From: Microcaldota archaeon
GTDB lineage: Archaea; Micrarchaeota; Micrarchaeia; Norongarragalinales; CAINOH01
DNA length: 12,121 nt
Direction of reading: 5' to 3'
Assembly: GCA_027371655.1 (NCBI GenBank)
Contig: DAHXMR010000248.1
Location: forward strand, 1-12,121
The notes beneath the pieces are model-generated. The model had not been told where the DNA came from. It searched no databases and saw only the letters and a list, made by a program, of their open reading frames with translations. Made by a program: the position numbers and the translations under genes. This document shows positions 1 to 4,944 of the stretch, one piece after another (position 1 is the stretch's first letter; each line of letters begins with the position of its first letter).

Positions 1-108
1 AGCATCGAGGAAAAGGTGGACGAGCGTGTCGCGCTCACGAAAGCGCTTCAGGACATCAACAGGAAAATTTTGGAAACACAGCGGCAGAACTTGCTGCGCT
101 CAAAGTAA
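1..108 (+). CDS. C-terminal end of an unidentified gene (5' partial)
   Basis: Frame 1 is open from the window edge to a TAA at 106-108 and encodes 35 residues. The peptide begins SIEEKVDERVALTK and ends LLRSK. It is highly charged, free of Pro and Gly, and has a helix or coiled-coil pattern. That it is a real gene end is inferred from the coding-like composition, and from a T-rich stretch right after the stop followed 13 bases later by the convergent stop of the next gene. Too little is visible to assign a family. Confidence 0.6.
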   Translation, partial: SIEEKVDERVALTKALQDINRKILETQRQNLLRSK

Positions 109-120
109 TCCTTCTTTTAA
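109..120 (+). terminator. T-rich tract after the plus-strand gene end
   Basis: The bases after the stop read tccttcttttaa, a pyrimidine- and T-rich run without a hairpin. This is the usual form of an intrinsic archaeal terminator. It fills the short gap between two convergent genes. The call rests on position and base composition only. Confidence 0.3.
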
Positions 121-121
121 T

Positions 122-832
122 TCAGCATTTGGCCACTCTTACGCCCTCGTAGAAGTGGTTTCCGAAGTATGTCGCGCCGTGCACGGCAACGGGCACGTCG
201 CCTGAGCCTATGGTTTTTCCGCCGCCCACGTATATTTCGACGTGCGTGATGGTGCCCGCGGCAAAGCAGCAGTAGGTGTTGGTGTAGAACACGAGGTCAC
301 CAGGCTGCAGGTCCGAATATTTGTCTATCACCGTGCCTTTTGCGCGGGACATGTCGAACACCGCCGGCGCCCACGCGGAGTAGCCGAAGCCCATTCCCGC
401 TTCCTTGTAAACGGTTGACGCGAAGCACGCGCATCCGGGGGAGGGGCATCCGAACGCTCCCGGCAGCTGGCCCTTGTGCGCGTTTGCCTTTGAAACTATT
501 GCATTGGCCTTGTCGCAGGAACCGGCCGAGGGGGAGGCGGACCCGCATTTTCCGCCGGGGACTTGGAGCACCTGGCCGCCCTGCAAGACGGCGCCGTCGG
601 GCAGCGCGTTCGCCTGCGCGATGGTTGCGGCGTCGACCCCGCATTCTTTCGCGATGTCCGCAAGCAGCTGGCCGGGCTTCACGGCGTAGGAAACGGGCGC
701 GGCATTTGATGCGCTGCCGCACGCCTTGCACGACACGCTTTGCGGCCCGCCCTGGCAGATGCACAGGGCCGCGGCTGCGCCTGAAAAAACGAGTACGGCA
801 AGGATTGCAAACAGGATGCCCGCGGATTTCAT
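122..832 (-). CDS. Secreted LysM + NlpC/P60 peptidase-like protein
   Basis: A 236-residue secreted protein with a signal peptide (hydrophobic core about residues 4-22). A Cys-rich stretch follows (C24, C26, C35, C38), then a LysM-like glycan-binding domain (about 47-93) and an NlpC/P60 domain (about 106-236). NlpC/P60 enzymes are cysteine peptidases that usually cut peptide stems of peptidoglycan. C134, in GCACFASTVYKEAG, aligns with the catalytic Cys of the DCSG motif, although the preceding Asp is Gly. LQPGDLVFY (175-183) and THVEIYVGGG (196-205, His197) are typical. The third catalytic residue, normally 12 after the His, is Gly209, so activity is uncertain; Ser210, His218 or His226 could substitute. 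There are thirteen cysteines, and disulfides are likely. The start ATG overlaps the upstream TGA by four bases (ATGA) and has GGGG seven bases before it. It is the last gene of the membrane-protein operon. The fold call is firm; the substrate in an archaeon is unknown. Confidence 0.85.
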   Translation of the reverse strand: MKSAGILFAILAVLVFSGAAAALCICQGGPQSVSCKACGSASNAAPVSYAVKPGQLLADIAKECGVDAATIAQANALPDGAVLQGGQVLQVPGGKCGSASPSAGSCDKANAIVSKANAHKGQLPGAFGCPSPGCACFASTVYKEAGMGFGYSAWAPAVFDMSRAKGTVIDKYSDLQPGDLVFYTNTYCCFAAGTITHVEIYVGGGKTIGSGDVPVAVHGATYFGNHFYEGVRVAKC

Positions 833-1209
833 TGTTCGTCCCCTTTTTCTTTTGTTTTTTCAAGTTCTTTAACTATTTTTTTGAGTTCCTTGCGCTCCGA
901 TTTCAGTTCCTTGACCAATTCCTTGTGCCGCTTCAATTCTTCGGCTTCCTCGACCGCGCGGTCCATCTGCATGGCCGTGAAGTAGTCCAGGGCGGCGGGC
1001 CCCTGCTGCTGCATCACCACCACCGGTCCCGGCGCGCCCGCGGCGCCTGCCGCGGCCTGCGCGGGGGCATCCTGCCGCGCTGGGGAGGAAGAAGAGTCCG
1101 CAAGGAATAGGATGAGGAAAATCGCGGCAATGACAAAGCAGAGCCACGCTATGTTGAGCGCGAGCGCGAGGATTCCCGCAACCAAAAGCAAGACGAAATC
1201 CGTGCGCAT
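829..1209 (-). CDS. Small membrane protein with GPVVV motif and C-terminal coiled coil
   Basis: A 126-residue protein of no family I recognise. Residues 4-36 are strongly hydrophobic and fit a tight two-helix hairpin or one long helix. Residues 37-60 are a Ser/Ala/Gly/Pro linker. Residues 61-69 read GPVVVMQQQ, and residues 83-122 are a highly charged Glu/Lys helix typical of a coiled coil. The hairpin, linker and GPVVV motif recur in the upstream neighbour (1229-1573), suggesting a duplicated gene. GGGG lies nine bases before the ATG. The stop overlaps the start of the NlpC/P60 gene by four bases, so the two are probably translated together. The coiled coil may bind a partner in the cytoplasm (inference). 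Confidence 0.75.
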   Translation of the reverse strand: MRTDFVLLLVAGILALALNIAWLCFVIAAIFLILFLADSSSSPARQDAPAQAAAGAAGAPGPVVVMQQQGPAALDYFTAMQMDRAVEEAEELKRHKELVKELKSERKELKKIVKELEKTKEKGDEQ

Positions 1210-1228
1210 CCGAATTTTCCCCGCCGTT

Positions 1229-1573
1229 TCACTCTTCCTTTTTTTCGCCGAAAAAGAAGCGGATTGCGTGCCCGGTGGACGAGCCGACGAAGTTGACGAA
1301 GTCCCCGACCGCGCCGCCGACCTGCGCCTCGCCGGAGGAGGGGCCTTTCCAGTCGGGCTGGAACCTGAACGAGGAGGGGTACTGGTTTTGGCCCCCGTGC
1401 ACGACTATGGGGCCGCCTGACGCGCCCGCCTCCCCGGGGGCTTGGGACTTGTCGCCGGTGGTGAGCAACAGCAAGAGCGCGAGCACCAGCAGTATGAACG
1501 CGAAGAACACCTGGCCCGCGGAGTAGAGCAGGAACGCGACGAACATCATGAGAAGGAACGTAATCGTGCTCAT
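1229..1573 (-). CDS. Small membrane hairpin protein with GPIVV motif
   Basis: A 114-residue protein without a recognised family. Residues 4-38 are hydrophobic (membrane hairpin with a short polar turn near Ser18-Gly20-Gln21). A Gly/Ala/Pro linker follows, then the motif GPIVVHGGQ at 54-62, a Pro/aromatic stretch (SSFRFQPDW, 67-75), a Gly-rich region and a basic/acidic tail. The first part parallels the next gene downstream (GPVVV motif at its residues 61-65), so I regard the two as paralogues. The ATG at 1573 was chosen because GGGG sits nine bases before it; an in-frame TTG at 1582 would add three residues but has no site of its own. It lies 19 bases from each neighbour, within one operon. 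Confidence 0.75.
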   Translation of the reverse strand: MSTITFLLMMFVAFLLYSAGQVFFAFILLVLALLLLLTTGDKSQAPGEAGASGGPIVVHGGQNQYPSSFRFQPDWKGPSSGEAQVGGAVGDFVNFVGSSTGHAIRFFFGEKKEE

Positions 1574-1592
1574 TTTTTTCAACCCCGCAAAA

Positions 1593-1874
1593 TCATTGCA
1601 TTCCCCCGTAGCCCTGCGGCGACGGGTGGTCTTCCTCCTGCTTGACCATCATCAGGAAAATCACGACCAGTATGATGCCGACCACCACCGGGTTGGCGGT
1701 GTCGGGGCTTGCGAAAACGAACAGGCCGGCTGCAAGCAGGAGCATGACGAAAAAAATCTTGCTCTTGGACAATACCACCAAGAGGGCGAAAAGCGCGATG
1801 GCGATGAGGGGCTGGCCGCTTTGCCACGCGATGAGCATGAGGACGACTACGAACAGGAACGTGAAGTCGAACAA
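1593..1874 (-). CDS. Small multi-helix membrane protein (TTG start)
   Basis: A 93-residue hydrophobic protein with about four membrane segments (about residues 4-16, 22-36, 39-55 and 61-76). It has a polar tail, KQEEDHPSPQGYGGMQ. There are no cysteines and no recognisable family. It starts with TTG; the choice is supported by GGTGAG six bases upstream, which overlaps the stop of the preceding gene, and by the lack of a good ATG. The gap to that gene is seven bases, so the two are co-transcribed. Its size and place match the other small membrane proteins here, but it lacks both the ALDF and the GPVV motifs. Confidence 0.65.
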   Translation of the reverse strand: MFDFTFLFVVVLMLIAWQSGQPLIAIALFALLVVLSKSKIFFVMLLLAAGLFVFASPDTANPVVVGIILVVIFLMMVKQEEDHPSPQGYGGMQ

Positions 1875-1881
1875 GTGCGGC

Positions 1882-2115
1882 TCACCACTCCCCGGGCTTT
1901 ATGCGTGAAAACGCGCTTCCGAGGAACAGGATGATGAAAAGCAGGTACATGAACCACGTGTAGGGAAGGACTACGACGTACACCACTATGGCGGTGACTA
2001 TGAGGGCGAGGAAGGGCGAGCGGATGAGGCCGGTCGAGAAAATGTTGTACAGCAGGAAAAACAGGAGGATGAGCACGACCAGGCCGAAGTCGTCCCAGAA
2101 ATCAAGCGCAATCAT
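1882..2115 (-). CDS. Small three-helix membrane protein, ALDFWDD type
   Basis: A 77-residue protein starting MIALDFWDDFG. Three membrane segments are visible (about 10-26, 34-51 and 54-68), followed by a short polar end, RIKPGEW. The N-terminal ALDFWDD, with charged and aromatic residues just before the first helix, recurs in the genes at 2628-2951 (ALEFLDD) and 2974-3447 (ALDYLSD). This suggests a family of paralogues. The same frame stays open far upstream, but that part reads as Arg/Pro-rich out-of-frame sequence over the neighbouring gene. The start is therefore the ATG at 2115, or possibly a TTG at 2124, which has AGGA eight bases before it. A TATA-like box at 2178-2185 may make this the first gene of a transcription unit that runs through the NlpC/P60 gene. 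Confidence 0.65.
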   Translation of the reverse strand: MIALDFWDDFGLVVLILLFFLLYNIFSTGLIRSPFLALIVTAIVVYVVVLPYTWFMYLLFIILFLGSAFSRIKPGEW

Positions 2116-2177
2116 ATCAAGCAAACTCGCAGTCCTTTCAAAAAAACCTTTTTGCAACAGAATAGTGAAAAAAACCG

Positions 2178-2185
2178 AATTTAAA
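2178..2185 (-). promoter_or_regulatory. TATA-like box upstream of the 77-residue gene
   Basis: On the minus strand the octamer is TTTAAATT, in an otherwise gene-free stretch of about 110 bases (2116-2228). Transcription would begin around 2155, leaving a leader of roughly 40 bases. The long gap, unlike the 7-30 base spacing of most neighbours, supports an internal promoter. There is no experimental support. Confidence 0.4.
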
Positions 2186-2221
2186 CCAAGCAGTAAGGGG
2201 GCGTTCTCGGCCTTTTGGGGC

Positions 2222-2227
2222 AAAAAA
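2222..2227 (-). terminator. T6 tract just after a stop codon
   Basis: Right after the TAG at 2229-2231 the minus strand reads CTTTTTTG. A short T run after a stop, followed by a new TATA-like box some 40 bases on, suggests that one transcription unit ends and another begins here. It is only six T, so readthrough is likely. Confidence 0.25.
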
Positions 2228-2228
2228 G

Positions 2229-2597
2229 CTATTGGCGCCCCTTGCCCGCCTTCGGCCTTGCCTTGGGCTTTTCCGCGGATTGCGTTGCGCCTTCCGCGGT
2301 GGCCTTGGCTATTTTGCGGAAGCCCATGAGGATTTCGCCTTCGGATACGAGGACGATGAAGGCGGCGCCGAAGACCACGCCCGCGAAAAACCAGGCGAAC
2401 AGAATCTGGTTCAAAAGCACTACTTTGCCTCCGATGGAAACGAGGGTGGAATAATTGCGTTCCAAAAAGTCCCAGGCGAAAAACAGCGCGAAGCCCCCGA
2501 CCGCCACGGCAAGCAGGCGGAACCAGAAATCGGTCCACTGCCGCCTGTGCGAAATCGAGTGCCCGTAATACTCAAGCGCCTTTCCAAAATGCTTCAT
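2229..2597 (-). CDS. Two-helix membrane protein with basic tail
   Basis: A 122-residue protein of no recognised family. A polar, aromatic and His-containing N-terminus (MKHFGKALEYYGHSISHRRQ) is followed by two membrane segments (about 27-45 and 63-85). The tail is Lys/Arg/Pro/Ala-rich (about 94-122), probably cytoplasmic and perhaps in contact with nucleic acid or acidic lipid (inference). The start is the ATG at 2597, nine bases after GGGGGG; a GTG two codons earlier would lie too close to that site. It is 30 bases after the upstream gene and ends at a TAG before a T tract. Confidence 0.7.
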   Translation of the reverse strand: MKHFGKALEYYGHSISHRRQWTDFWFRLLAVAVGGFALFFAWDFLERNYSTLVSIGGKVVLLNQILFAWFFAGVVFGAAFIVLVSEGEILMGFRKIAKATAEGATQSAEKPKARPKAGKGRQ

Positions 2598-2606
2598 GGA
2601 CACAAA

Positions 2607-2612
2607 CCCCCC
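2607..2612 (-). promoter_or_regulatory. Shine-Dalgarno site (GGGGGG) deciding a start
   Basis: Six G on the minus strand lie nine bases before the ATG at 2597 but only three before the alternative GTG at 2603. Other starts in the operon have GGGG at 7-9 bases (832, 1209, 1573, 2951), so the ATG is the better choice. Confidence 0.5.
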
Positions 2613-2627
2613 TTTCAGTTTCCCTTT

Positions 2628-2951
2628 TCAATGCTTCCTGAACATTCCCCCGAACGGAAGCAGCAGTATCGGAAGCAGCCAGATGATTCCCGAGAAGAGC
2701 AAAAGCGAGATCACGAACGCGAAAATGCCCCACTCCGGGTGCTCGATGACCATGTACCAAATCAGGATGAACGCGACAGCGAGGGTGAGCACGGGCGAAA
2801 ACGCCAGGTGCTCTTCCGACCACTTGTAGAGCCACCATGCCAGGAATGCGAGGAACAGCCACCAAATCAGCGTGCCCCAGAACGACAGGTCGTCCAAAAA
2901 CTCGAGGGCGACCACCGCGCCGTGCGCGGCCTGCAAAAACGCGAAAGCCAT
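2628..2951 (-). CDS. Small three-helix membrane protein, ALEFLDD type
   Basis: A 107-residue protein with ALEFLDD at 15-21 leading into membrane segments at about 24-42, 52-69 and 75-100. It is very rich in Trp (seven) and Phe, and ends with a short polar FRKH. The ALEFLDD motif, the spacing to the first helix and the three-helix plan match the genes at 1882-2115 and 2974-3447, so the three look like diverged copies. The ATG at 2951 has GGGG eight bases upstream. It is 22 bases after the preceding gene, so part of the same operon. The molecular function is unknown. Confidence 0.75.
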   Translation of the reverse strand: MAFAFLQAAHGAVVALEFLDDLSFWGTLIWWLFLAFLAWWLYKWSEEHLAFSPVLTLAVAFILIWYMVIEHPEWGIFAFVISLLLFSGIIWLLPILLLPFGGMFRKH

Positions 2952-2973
2952 TTTCCAATCCCCGGAATTTTTT

Positions 2974-3447
2974 TCAGCGCCGCATGCCGCCGCGCGGCAT
3001 CATCCTCTGCTTGGTCTGTTCGGCGCGCATCTGCTGTTCCATGTTGTGCCGGTACATGTCCTGTTCCCTCTGCGACAGGCTCTTGCCCTGCATTATCTTG
3101 CGCTCGATGTCCTGCAGTTCCTGCATTTCGGCCTCGGCCGCGCCCATTCCCATCGCGGGGGTCCTTATGCCCAGCAGGTTGAGGGCGGGGAACAGGCCGA
3201 AGAACAGCATTTGCTGCAGCATGTTTCCGAACACTATTATCGCGAAGAACAGGAAGACGAAGATTATGGTGGGCCATGCGAACGCCCACAAAAAGTACGA
3301 GGCGATGAGGGCGCTTATGCCGAAAATCACGGGCACCTCGCTGAAAGTGGTGTAGAGCCAGAACATCATGTACGCGAAAACGATTATTTTGACTACGAAG
3401 TCGGCGTCGGAAAGGTAATCCAGTGCCAGAACGTGCGCGAGGGCCAT
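2974..3447 (-). CDS. Membrane protein, ALDYLSD type, with long polar Met/Gln-rich tail
   Basis: A 157-residue protein starting MALAHVLALDYLSDADF. ALDYLSD (8-14) precedes membrane segments at about 17-32, 38-54 and 58-75, a plan shared with the genes at 2628 and 1882. It alone has a long cytoplasmic-type tail (about 95-157). The tail has a charged helix (EMQELQDIERKIMQGKSLSQ, 107-126) and a Met/Gln/Arg-rich end with about eight Met in the last fifty residues. The tail could be a coiled coil or a partner-binding segment. The frame is open much further upstream, but only as a shadow over the next gene. The ATG at 3447 is preferred because a TATA-like box lies about 30 bases before it and no Shine-Dalgarno is present, which fits a leaderless or nearly leaderless start. 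Confidence 0.75.
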   Translation of the reverse strand: MALAHVLALDYLSDADFVVKIIVFAYMMFWLYTTFSEVPVIFGISALIASYFLWAFAWPTIIFVFLFFAIIVFGNMLQQMLFFGLFPALNLLGIRTPAMGMGAAEAEMQELQDIERKIMQGKSLSQREQDMYRHNMEQQMRAEQTKQRMMPRGGMRR

Positions 3448-3473
3448 TGTTAAGACAGAATACCGCGCCGCCC

Positions 3474-3482
3474 AAATAAAAA
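3474..3482 (-). promoter_or_regulatory. TATA-like box, near-leaderless promoter
   Basis: The minus strand reads TTTTTATTTG in the 62-base gap between two membrane-protein genes. Its centre is about 31 bases before the ATG at 3447, so transcription would begin within a few bases of the start codon. The absence of a Shine-Dalgarno site agrees with this. Confidence 0.45.
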
Positions 3483-3492
3483 CGAATTCCTT

Positions 3493-3506
3493 GGGGGCGG
3501 GGGGGG
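3493..3506 (+). other. Homopurine G tract (G5-C-G8)
   Basis: The plus strand has five G, one C and eight G between the stop of the SpoIIM-like gene and the TATA box of the next gene. It may be a regulatory or structural element, or chance in a G-rich genome. With only two G runs it cannot form a simple intramolecular four-run quadruplex unless the runs are split. Confidence 0.3.
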
Positions 3507-3509
3507 CTT

Positions 3510-3998
3510 TCAGCCGAAGAGGCCGGAGAGGTACGGCCTCAGTGCCAGTAGCACCAAAAGCACCACGAGGCCCAGGAGGAGCCATTTGACGGCCTCGTCC
3601 CACGATTCGAAAACGCTTTTGGCGCCGCGGTAGTCGTCGATTATGCCCTTGCCCAGGATGGTCGCGGAAACCGCGGCAAGCACTTCGGGGACCAGGAAGG
3701 AGAGGTCGAAAAAGTTGAGGTGGCCGGCGGCAAAAAGCGCGCCGAAGCGGGCGCCCTCGAATCCCAGCGCGAGGGGCGCGGCGAAGCCGAAGAACAAAAG
3801 CGAGAAGAGGAAGACGAACAGGAACGAGTTGGCCGCGCCCTGCCATGAAAAGCCGGCGCCGCCGACTGCGGTCGCAAAAGGCGCCTGAACGATTATGCGC
3901 TGGGACGCGTCGTGCGCGCTTGCGTTGACCAAAAACACCGCGCCGAAGCCCGCGAACATCGCAAGCAGCGCAAGCACGCTGAACACGTTCAAGTTCAT
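3510..3998 (-). CDS. SpoIIM/DUF95-like four-helix membrane protein
   Basis: A 162-residue protein with membrane segments at about 5-26, 56-80, 100-118 and 137-158. The middle part resembles the SpoIIM (stage II sporulation protein M, DUF95) family, which is widespread in archaea. Segment two starts with an Asn (N57) and is followed by LGFEGARFGAL (78-88), like the family's NG..G element. LVPEVLAAVSATILGKG (102-118) resembles its LPHGxxE...G element. The role of archaeal SpoIIM proteins is unknown; membrane remodelling is often suggested. The PHG signature is weak (VPE), so this is tentative. The start could be the ATG at 3998 or a GTG at 4013; neither has a clear Shine-Dalgarno, as expected for the first gene behind the TATA boxes at 4031-4060. 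Confidence 0.7.
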   Translation of the reverse strand: MNLNVFSVLALLAMFAGFGAVFLVNASAHDASQRIIVQAPFATAVGGAGFSWQGAANSFLFVFLFSLLFFGFAAPLALGFEGARFGALFAAGHLNFFDLSFLVPEVLAAVSATILGKGIIDDYRGAKSVFESWDEAVKWLLLGLVVLLVLLALRPYLSGLFG

Positions 3999-4030
3999 TC
4001 CCGCAACCCGCACACTCTAAAATACCTTGA

Positions 4031-4060
4031 GAATTAAGAACGCGGAAGCCGAATTAAAAA
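4031..4060 (-). promoter_or_regulatory. TATA-like boxes for the membrane-protein cluster
   Basis: Two candidates lie on the minus strand: TTTTTAATTC (4051-4060) and TTCTTAATTC (4031-4040). The first would give a leader of about 30 bases to the ATG at 3998. The second would start transcription near 4010, about 12 bases upstream of the ATG. I cannot decide between them. They lie back to back with the hicB promoter in the 134-base divergent gap. Confidence 0.4.
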
Positions 4061-4093
4061 GTTTGCAAACCAACGGAAGGCAACTTCCGACAG

Positions 4094-4101
4094 CTATAAA
4101 A
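4094..4101 (+). promoter_or_regulatory. TATA box of hicBA
   Basis: The sequence CTATAAAA is a near-consensus archaeal TATA box. Its centre is about 35 bases before the hicB ATG at 4133, predicting a leader of roughly ten bases. HicB-family antitoxins often repress their own promoter; no clear palindromic operator is visible here. Confidence 0.6.
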
Positions 4102-4132
4102 ACGCCGCCTTGACAAAAACTTTTGATAGAAA

Positions 4133-4345
4133 ATGCAGGCTCAACACGAATACTCCGCAATAATCACGAAAGGGCAGGTGGCGTATGTTGCATACTGCCG
4201 GGAGCTTGGCGTGGCAAGCCAGGGAAAGACCCGTTCCGAGGCGCTCAAAAATCTCAAAGAGGCCGTGGAACTCTACTTGGAAGAGACCGCGGACTCGAAA
4301 ATTGCAAAAACGCCCAAACCCGTTGTCGCTACTTTTACCGCCTGA
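4133..4345 (+). CDS. hicB: HicB-family antitoxin (minimal form)
   Basis: A 70-residue protein with the partial RNase-H-like fold of HicB antitoxins. A strand is seen at YSAIITKG (7-14), the signature VAYVAYCRELGVASQGKT at 16-33, and the helix RSEALKNLKEAVELYLEE at 34-51. HicB binds and neutralises the HicA mRNA interferase. Bacterial HicB proteins often carry a further C-terminal DNA-binding domain. This one stops about 19 residues after the core helix, so autoregulation, if any, must work differently. It has its own TATA box, no Shine-Dalgarno, and hicA begins 28 bases downstream on the same strand. The pair is the only complete plus-strand unit among minus-strand genes, as expected for an acquired module (inference). 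Confidence 0.85.
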   Translation: MQAQHEYSAIITKGQVAYVAYCRELGVASQGKTRSEALKNLKEAVELYLEETADSKIAKTPKPVVATFTA

Positions 4346-4360
4346 AAAATAACTGCCGGG

Positions 4361-4365
4361 GGTGA
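4361..4365 (+). promoter_or_regulatory. Shine-Dalgarno site (GGTGA) deciding the hicA start
   Basis: GGTGA, the core archaeal Shine-Dalgarno sequence, lies eight bases before the TTG at 4374. It overlaps the alternative in-frame GTG at 4362, which therefore cannot use it. Confidence 0.6.
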
Positions 4366-4373
4366 ATGCAGTT

Positions 4374-4601
4374 TTGACAAAGCTTCCAGTCCTGTCGGGC
4401 ATCAAAATACTCAAGGCACTGGGCAAAGCCGGCTTTGAAATTTCCCGCCAAAGGGGAAGCCACATTGTAATGACAAAAATCCAAGGAGGGCAAAAAATAG
4501 TCGCAATAGTACCCATGCACAGGGAAGTCGACCCTGGAACGCTGCTTGCAATAATATCCCAAGCCGCACTAACCCGCGAAGAATTCCTCGAATTGTTATA
4601 A
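4374..4601 (+). CDS. hicA: HicA-family mRNA interferase toxin (TTG start)
   Basis: A 75-residue protein beginning MTKLPVLSGIKILKALGKAG, the standard N-terminus of HicA (YcfA) toxins. These are small double-stranded-RNA-binding-fold ribonucleases that cut mRNA and block translation. The catalytic His is present as H30 in RQRGSHIVM (25-33). The C-terminal part, IVAIVPMHREVDPGTLLAII, also fits: the family usually reads VPxHxxxxxGTLxxIL. Nothing is missing, so the toxin is likely active. The TTG start gives the normal family N-terminus and has GGTGA eight bases upstream; a GTG start at 4362 would add four residues. The order is antitoxin first, 28 bases apart. It ends 21 bases before the convergent stop of the DUF424 gene. 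Confidence 0.88.
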   Translation: MTKLPVLSGIKILKALGKAGFEISRQRGSHIVMTKIQGGQKIVAIVPMHREVDPGTLLAIISQAALTREEFLELL

Positions 4602-4622
4602 GCCGAAACTCGGACTCGAAAC

Positions 4623-4943
4623 TCACAATTTATACACTTGGAGGTGGGGGACTCCGGCGATTTTGATTGCGCCGCCGGCCTTGCCGAACGCCTTTCTCAC
4701 TGCGGCGACGCTTTTTTCGCCCACCGCGTTGACGCTGGATGCGCCTTCAAGCAGCTTGGCGGCTTGGGCTTCGGAGACGATTTTTCCCTTGTAAAAACCG
4801 GCGTGCTTGTCCAGGTCGAGGCACAGGTCGCCTTCCTCGAGCACTTTGCCCAAAAGCTCTTCGTCGCAGAGTGCGGCGATGCGCTCGACGGTTTTCAGCC
4901 CGCCCACGACAAGCGCTTTTTCGTGCACTTTCGCCGAAATCAT
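4623..4943 (-). CDS. DUF424 family protein
   Basis: A 106-residue protein matching DUF424, a conserved archaeal family of unknown function. Family features are LCDEELLGKVLEEGDLCLDL (25-44), FYKGKIVSEAQAAKLL (50-65), NAVGEKSV (72-79) and the closing IAGVPHLQVYKL (95-106). Length is close to the family norm. From its conservation it may act in translation or RNA metabolism, but this is not established. The start is the ATG at 4943, with GAGG nine bases before it, one base past the stop of the upstream gene. That spacing means co-transcription with the zinc-finger/AbrB gene. The frame remains open further upstream but overlaps that gene. Confidence 0.85.
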   Translation of the reverse strand: MISAKVHEKALVVGGLKTVERIAALCDEELLGKVLEEGDLCLDLDKHAGFYKGKIVSEAQAAKLLEGASSVNAVGEKSVAAVRKAFGKAGGAIKIAGVPHLQVYKL

Positions 4944-4944
4944 T

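Noticed and set aside
112..135. NlpC/P60 protein as a lipoprotein
   Set aside because: The residue before Cys24 is Leu (AALC), not the small residue a lipobox needs, so an ordinary cleaved signal peptide is more likely.
340..1110. Long plus-strand open frame of 256 codons across the NlpC/P60 and coiled-coil genes
   Set aside because: Its translation is Arg/Pro-rich and low in complexity, typical of the reverse frame of GC-rich coding DNA, and it overlaps two well-supported minus-strand genes.
2232..3182. Plus-strand open frame of 316 codons
   Set aside because: It runs antisense to three membrane-protein genes, with no domain, no start context and a biased Arg/Pro/Glu composition.
122..3998. 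Type IV secretion-like apparatus (hydrolase plus small membrane proteins resembling VirB1-VirB3)
   Set aside because: No ATPase, channel or pilin motif is visible in the window, and small hydrophobic proteins match such families too easily. It stays a possibility only if an ATPase lies nearby outside the window.
4604..4624. Direct repeat CGAAACTC (4604-4611 and 4617-4624) as an attachment site of the hicBA module
   Set aside because: It is only eight bases, both copies are on the same side of the module, and no matching copy is seen upstream of hicB.
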